Assembly: GCA_015520395.1 (NCBI GenBank)
Contig: WAQG01000048.1
Location: 1 to 7,917 of the forward strand
Reading direction: 5' to 3'
Source: Candidatus Geoarchaeota archaeon
Lineage (GTDB): Archaea; Thermoproteota; Thermoprotei; Gearchaeales; WAQG01
DNA: 7,917 bases
Shown here in pieces: positions 6,433 to 7,917 of the stretch. The notes beneath the pieces were generated by a model, which did no database searches, was not told the DNA's origin, and was given only the letters and a program-made list of their open reading frames with translations. Within the stretch, counting starts at the first letter, position 1. Each line of letters starts with the position of its first letter. Position numbers and translations under genes: made by a program.

Positions 6433-6439
6433 ATATAAA
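6433..6439 (-). promoter_or_regulatory. TATA box of the orphan membrane-protein gene
   Basis: On the minus strand TTTATAT follows an A-rich stretch (CAAAAGATTAGA) that could serve as a BRE. Transcription would start near 6411, about 14 nt before the TTG at 6397 and 77 nt before the ATG at 6334. Confidence 0.5.
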
Positions 6440-6514
6440 TCTAATCTTTTGACTGTAATGCTTCAATATAGGAAACATGAATGTAGAAAATATGAGCATC
6501 CGCACCCATTGACC

Positions 6515-6522
6515 TTTTAAAA
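6515..6522 (+). promoter_or_regulatory. TATA-like element of the M20 hydrolase gene
   Basis: TTTTAAAA is a perfect palindrome. Read rightward it predicts a transcript start near 6543-6545, 10-12 nt before the TTG at 6555. Read leftward it does not fit a start codon well (the ATG at 6499 is too close), so it is assigned to the plus strand only. Confidence 0.4.
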
Positions 6523-6554
6523 CACGATGGCGCCGTGAGGTCAAGGTTAAATGT

Positions 6555-7808
6555 TTGTCGCTTGTTATTTGCTGGGTGTCTGGTTTGGATTTGGGGGGCC
6601 TTTTAAGTAGGGTTGAGGGCTTTAGGGAGGCTATGGTGTCTACGCTTGTTGATCTGATCTCTATACCTGCTATAGGGCCTGAGAATGGCGGTGATGGGGA
6701 GTGGGCTAAGGCTAGGCGGATACAGGAGGTCTTAGAGGGATTTGGATTTAGGGTTGAGAGGTATGATTCGCCGGACCCCCGCGTGCCAAGTGGGTATAGG
6801 CCTAACATTGTTGTGAGGCTTCCCGGCGAGGGAGACCGCACCCTTTGGATAATCACACACATGGATGTCGTACCTCCTGGGGATCTTTCGAGCTGGAAGT
6901 ATCCGCCGTTTAAGCCCGTTGTGGAGGGTGGGAAGGTTTATGGTAGGGGGGCTGAGGATAATGGGCAGTCTTTGGTCGCATCAATCTATGCTTTGAGGGC
7001 TATTAGGGAGTTCGGCGTGAAGCCTGGCATCAACGTCGCCCTGGCCATCGTTTCGGATGAGGAGACGGGGAATAAGCATGGTATTAACTACCTTATTTCT
7101 CGTGGGCTTTTCAGGCATGACGACCTCATACTTGTTCCTGATGCCGGGAATAGTGATGGCTCCATGGTTGAGGTGGCTGAGAAGCATATAATGTGGGTTA
7201 GGCTGGATGTGGAGGGGAAGCAGTGTCATGCCAGCATGCCTCACAGGTGTCTGAACGCATCTAGGGTGGCGGCGGACCTGATATTGACCCTCGATAGGTA
7301 TCTGCATGAGAAGTATAGCTTCAGGGATCCTTTATTCGATCCTCCGAACTCCACGTTTGAGCCTACGAAGAGGGAGCCGAACGTTGAGAGCGTGAACATC
7401 CTTCCGGGCAGGGATGTGTCCTATTTCGACTGCAGGGTACTTCCAAGGTACAGTTTAGATGAGGTTGAGGAGGATTTTAGGCGGGTGGCCAGCCAGGTGG
7501 CGTCGAGGTATGGTGCTAAAGTCAGCGTCGAGGTCGTTGCGAAGATCGTCTCGCCACCCCCCACCGACGTGAATTCCGAGATCGTTAGGAGGCTTATAAA
7601 GACGATAAGGCTTGTCAGGGGTGTGGAGGCCAGGCCGATGGGCATTGGGGGTGGCACTTGTGCAGCCCCGTTTAGGGCTAGGGGGTATCAGGTTGCTGTT
7701 TGGATGACCTCGGATGAAACGGCCCATAAGCCTAATGAGTATTCCAAGATATCTAATCTGGTGGGCGATGCAAAGGTTTTCGCGGCGTTGCCGTTTATAG
7801 AGGGGTGA
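6555..7808 (+). CDS. M20-family metallohydrolase (ArgE/DapE/carboxypeptidase-like)
   Basis: 417 residues. Probably a cytoplasmic di-metal (Zn or Co) amidohydrolase; no signal peptide is obvious. Metal and catalytic residues of the family are all visible: H102 and D104 in THMDVV, D135 in GRGAEDNGQS, the E169-E170 pair in SDEETG, D196 in VPDAG and H391 in DETAHKPNEY. H225 in KQCHASMPH marks the dimerisation (lid) domain at about 205-330. The opening IPAIGPENGGDGE and GIGGGTCAAPFRARG match archaeal members annotated loosely as acetylornithine deacetylase or succinyl-diaminopimelate desuccinylase. The substrate cannot be told from sequence, and no arginine or lysine biosynthesis genes are adjacent. 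The start is unsure: TTG 6555 is the outermost after the promoter, while GTG 6576 or TTG 6585 would still keep the whole domain; none has a good Shine-Dalgarno. It diverges from the orphan membrane gene. Confidence 0.9.
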   Translation: MSLVICWVSGLDLGGLLSRVEGFREAMVSTLVDLISIPAIGPENGGDGEWAKARRIQEVLEGFGFRVERYDSPDPRVPSGYRPNIVVRLPGEGDRTLWIITHMDVVPPGDLSSWKYPPFKPVVEGGKVYGRGAEDNGQSLVASIYALRAIREFGVKPGINVALAIVSDEETGNKHGINYLISRGLFRHDDLILVPDAGNSDGSMVEVAEKHIMWVRLDVEGKQCHASMPHRCLNASRVAADLILTLDRYLHEKYSFRDPLFDPPNSTFEPTKREPNVESVNILPGRDVSYFDCRVLPRYSLDEVEEDFRRVASQVASRYGAKVSVEVVAKIVSPPPTDVNSEIVRRLIKTIRLVRGVEARPMGIGGGTCAAPFRARGYQVAVWMTSDETAHKPNEYSKISNLVGDAKVFAALPFIEG

Positions 7809-7917
7809 ACAGCCTTTGCAATAAGGAGACGTAAAACAAGGAGGTGGAAGGACGAGGAGTTCTTTGAAACTTTAGAGGAGGTTTTTGACGGCTCAACCGT
7901 CCTGGCCGCATATGAGC
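7809..7917 (+). other. Possible 5' end of another gene, start not identifiable
   Basis: From the M20 stop to the window end the same frame stays open for 36 codons and looks protein-like, with a basic start (RRRKTRRWKDEEFF) and then ETLEEVFDGSTVLAAYE. It contains no ATG, GTG or TTG. A GTG at 7805 overlapping the M20 stop (GTGA) would be a typical start, but its own frame stops at TAA 7832-7834 after nine codons. A single-base difference in the TTT at 7814-7816 would join the two. A frame of this length can also stay open by chance, so this is tentative and I assign no function. Confidence 0.3.

Noticed and set aside
6398..6862. Upstream extension of the minus-strand orphan frame to a 726-residue protein
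   Set aside because: The extra part overlaps the M20 coding start antiparallel, runs through the predicted promoter, and reads as low-quality protein; better starts exist at 6397 and 6334.
7888..7902. GACGG-CTCAA-CCGTC hairpin near the right edge
   Set aside because: A five-base-pair stem within a coding-like frame with no T tract; likely chance.
7806..7917. Stop-codon readthrough (TGA) extending the M20 hydrolase
   Set aside because: The M20 domain is complete at the TGA, no recoding element is visible, and a 36-codon open stretch is not rare by chance.

Overview
The window looks like chromosomal DNA of a thermophilic archaeon of the Thermoproteota (Crenarchaeota) or a near relative in the TACK group. 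The evidence is: both subunits of DNA topoisomerase VI, an Alba chromatin protein, ribosomal protein L40e, an archaeal-type AspRS, a Dim2-like KH protein, heavy use of AGG/AGA for arginine, frequent GTG and TTG starts, TATA-type promoters and short leaders. No rRNA, tRNA, CRISPR array or insertion sequence was seen.

Left block, minus strand (1-1138): a compact information-processing operon read leftward. The order is alba, then a zinc-ribbon/KH NusA-like protein (4-nt GTGA overlap), then aspS (13-nt gap, Shine-Dalgarno lying across the previous stop, TTG start, cut by the window edge). It diverges from the small L40e ribosomal protein gene (1243-1413), which is too short to be caught by a simple ORF length filter. 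A 104-bp region between them carries promoters for both directions.

Middle block, plus strand (about 1460-4690): a promoter followed by three coupled genes, a two-KH-domain Dim2/Pno1-like protein, top6B and top6A. KH and top6B overlap by 4 nt (GTGA). top6B and top6A overlap by 23 nt, with a near-perfect Shine-Dalgarno inside the end of top6B. Together top6B and top6A make the A2B2 type IIB topoisomerase. The KH protein is expected to act in small-subunit rRNA maturation.

Right block (4682-7917): a minus-strand gene for a large protein of unknown function with one N-terminal membrane anchor and a predicted extracytoplasmic, aromatic-rich domain. It meets top6A tail to tail with a 9-nt overlap. 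A roughly 160-220-bp divergent promoter region separates it from a plus-strand M20-family metallohydrolase with a full metal-ligand set. The last 109 bases hold a coding-like frame without a recognisable start, possibly the 5' end of another gene affected by a frameshift.

Most of the window is ordinary archaeal housekeeping DNA. The least explained element is the orphan membrane-anchored protein. I see no convincing evidence for a new multi-gene system.
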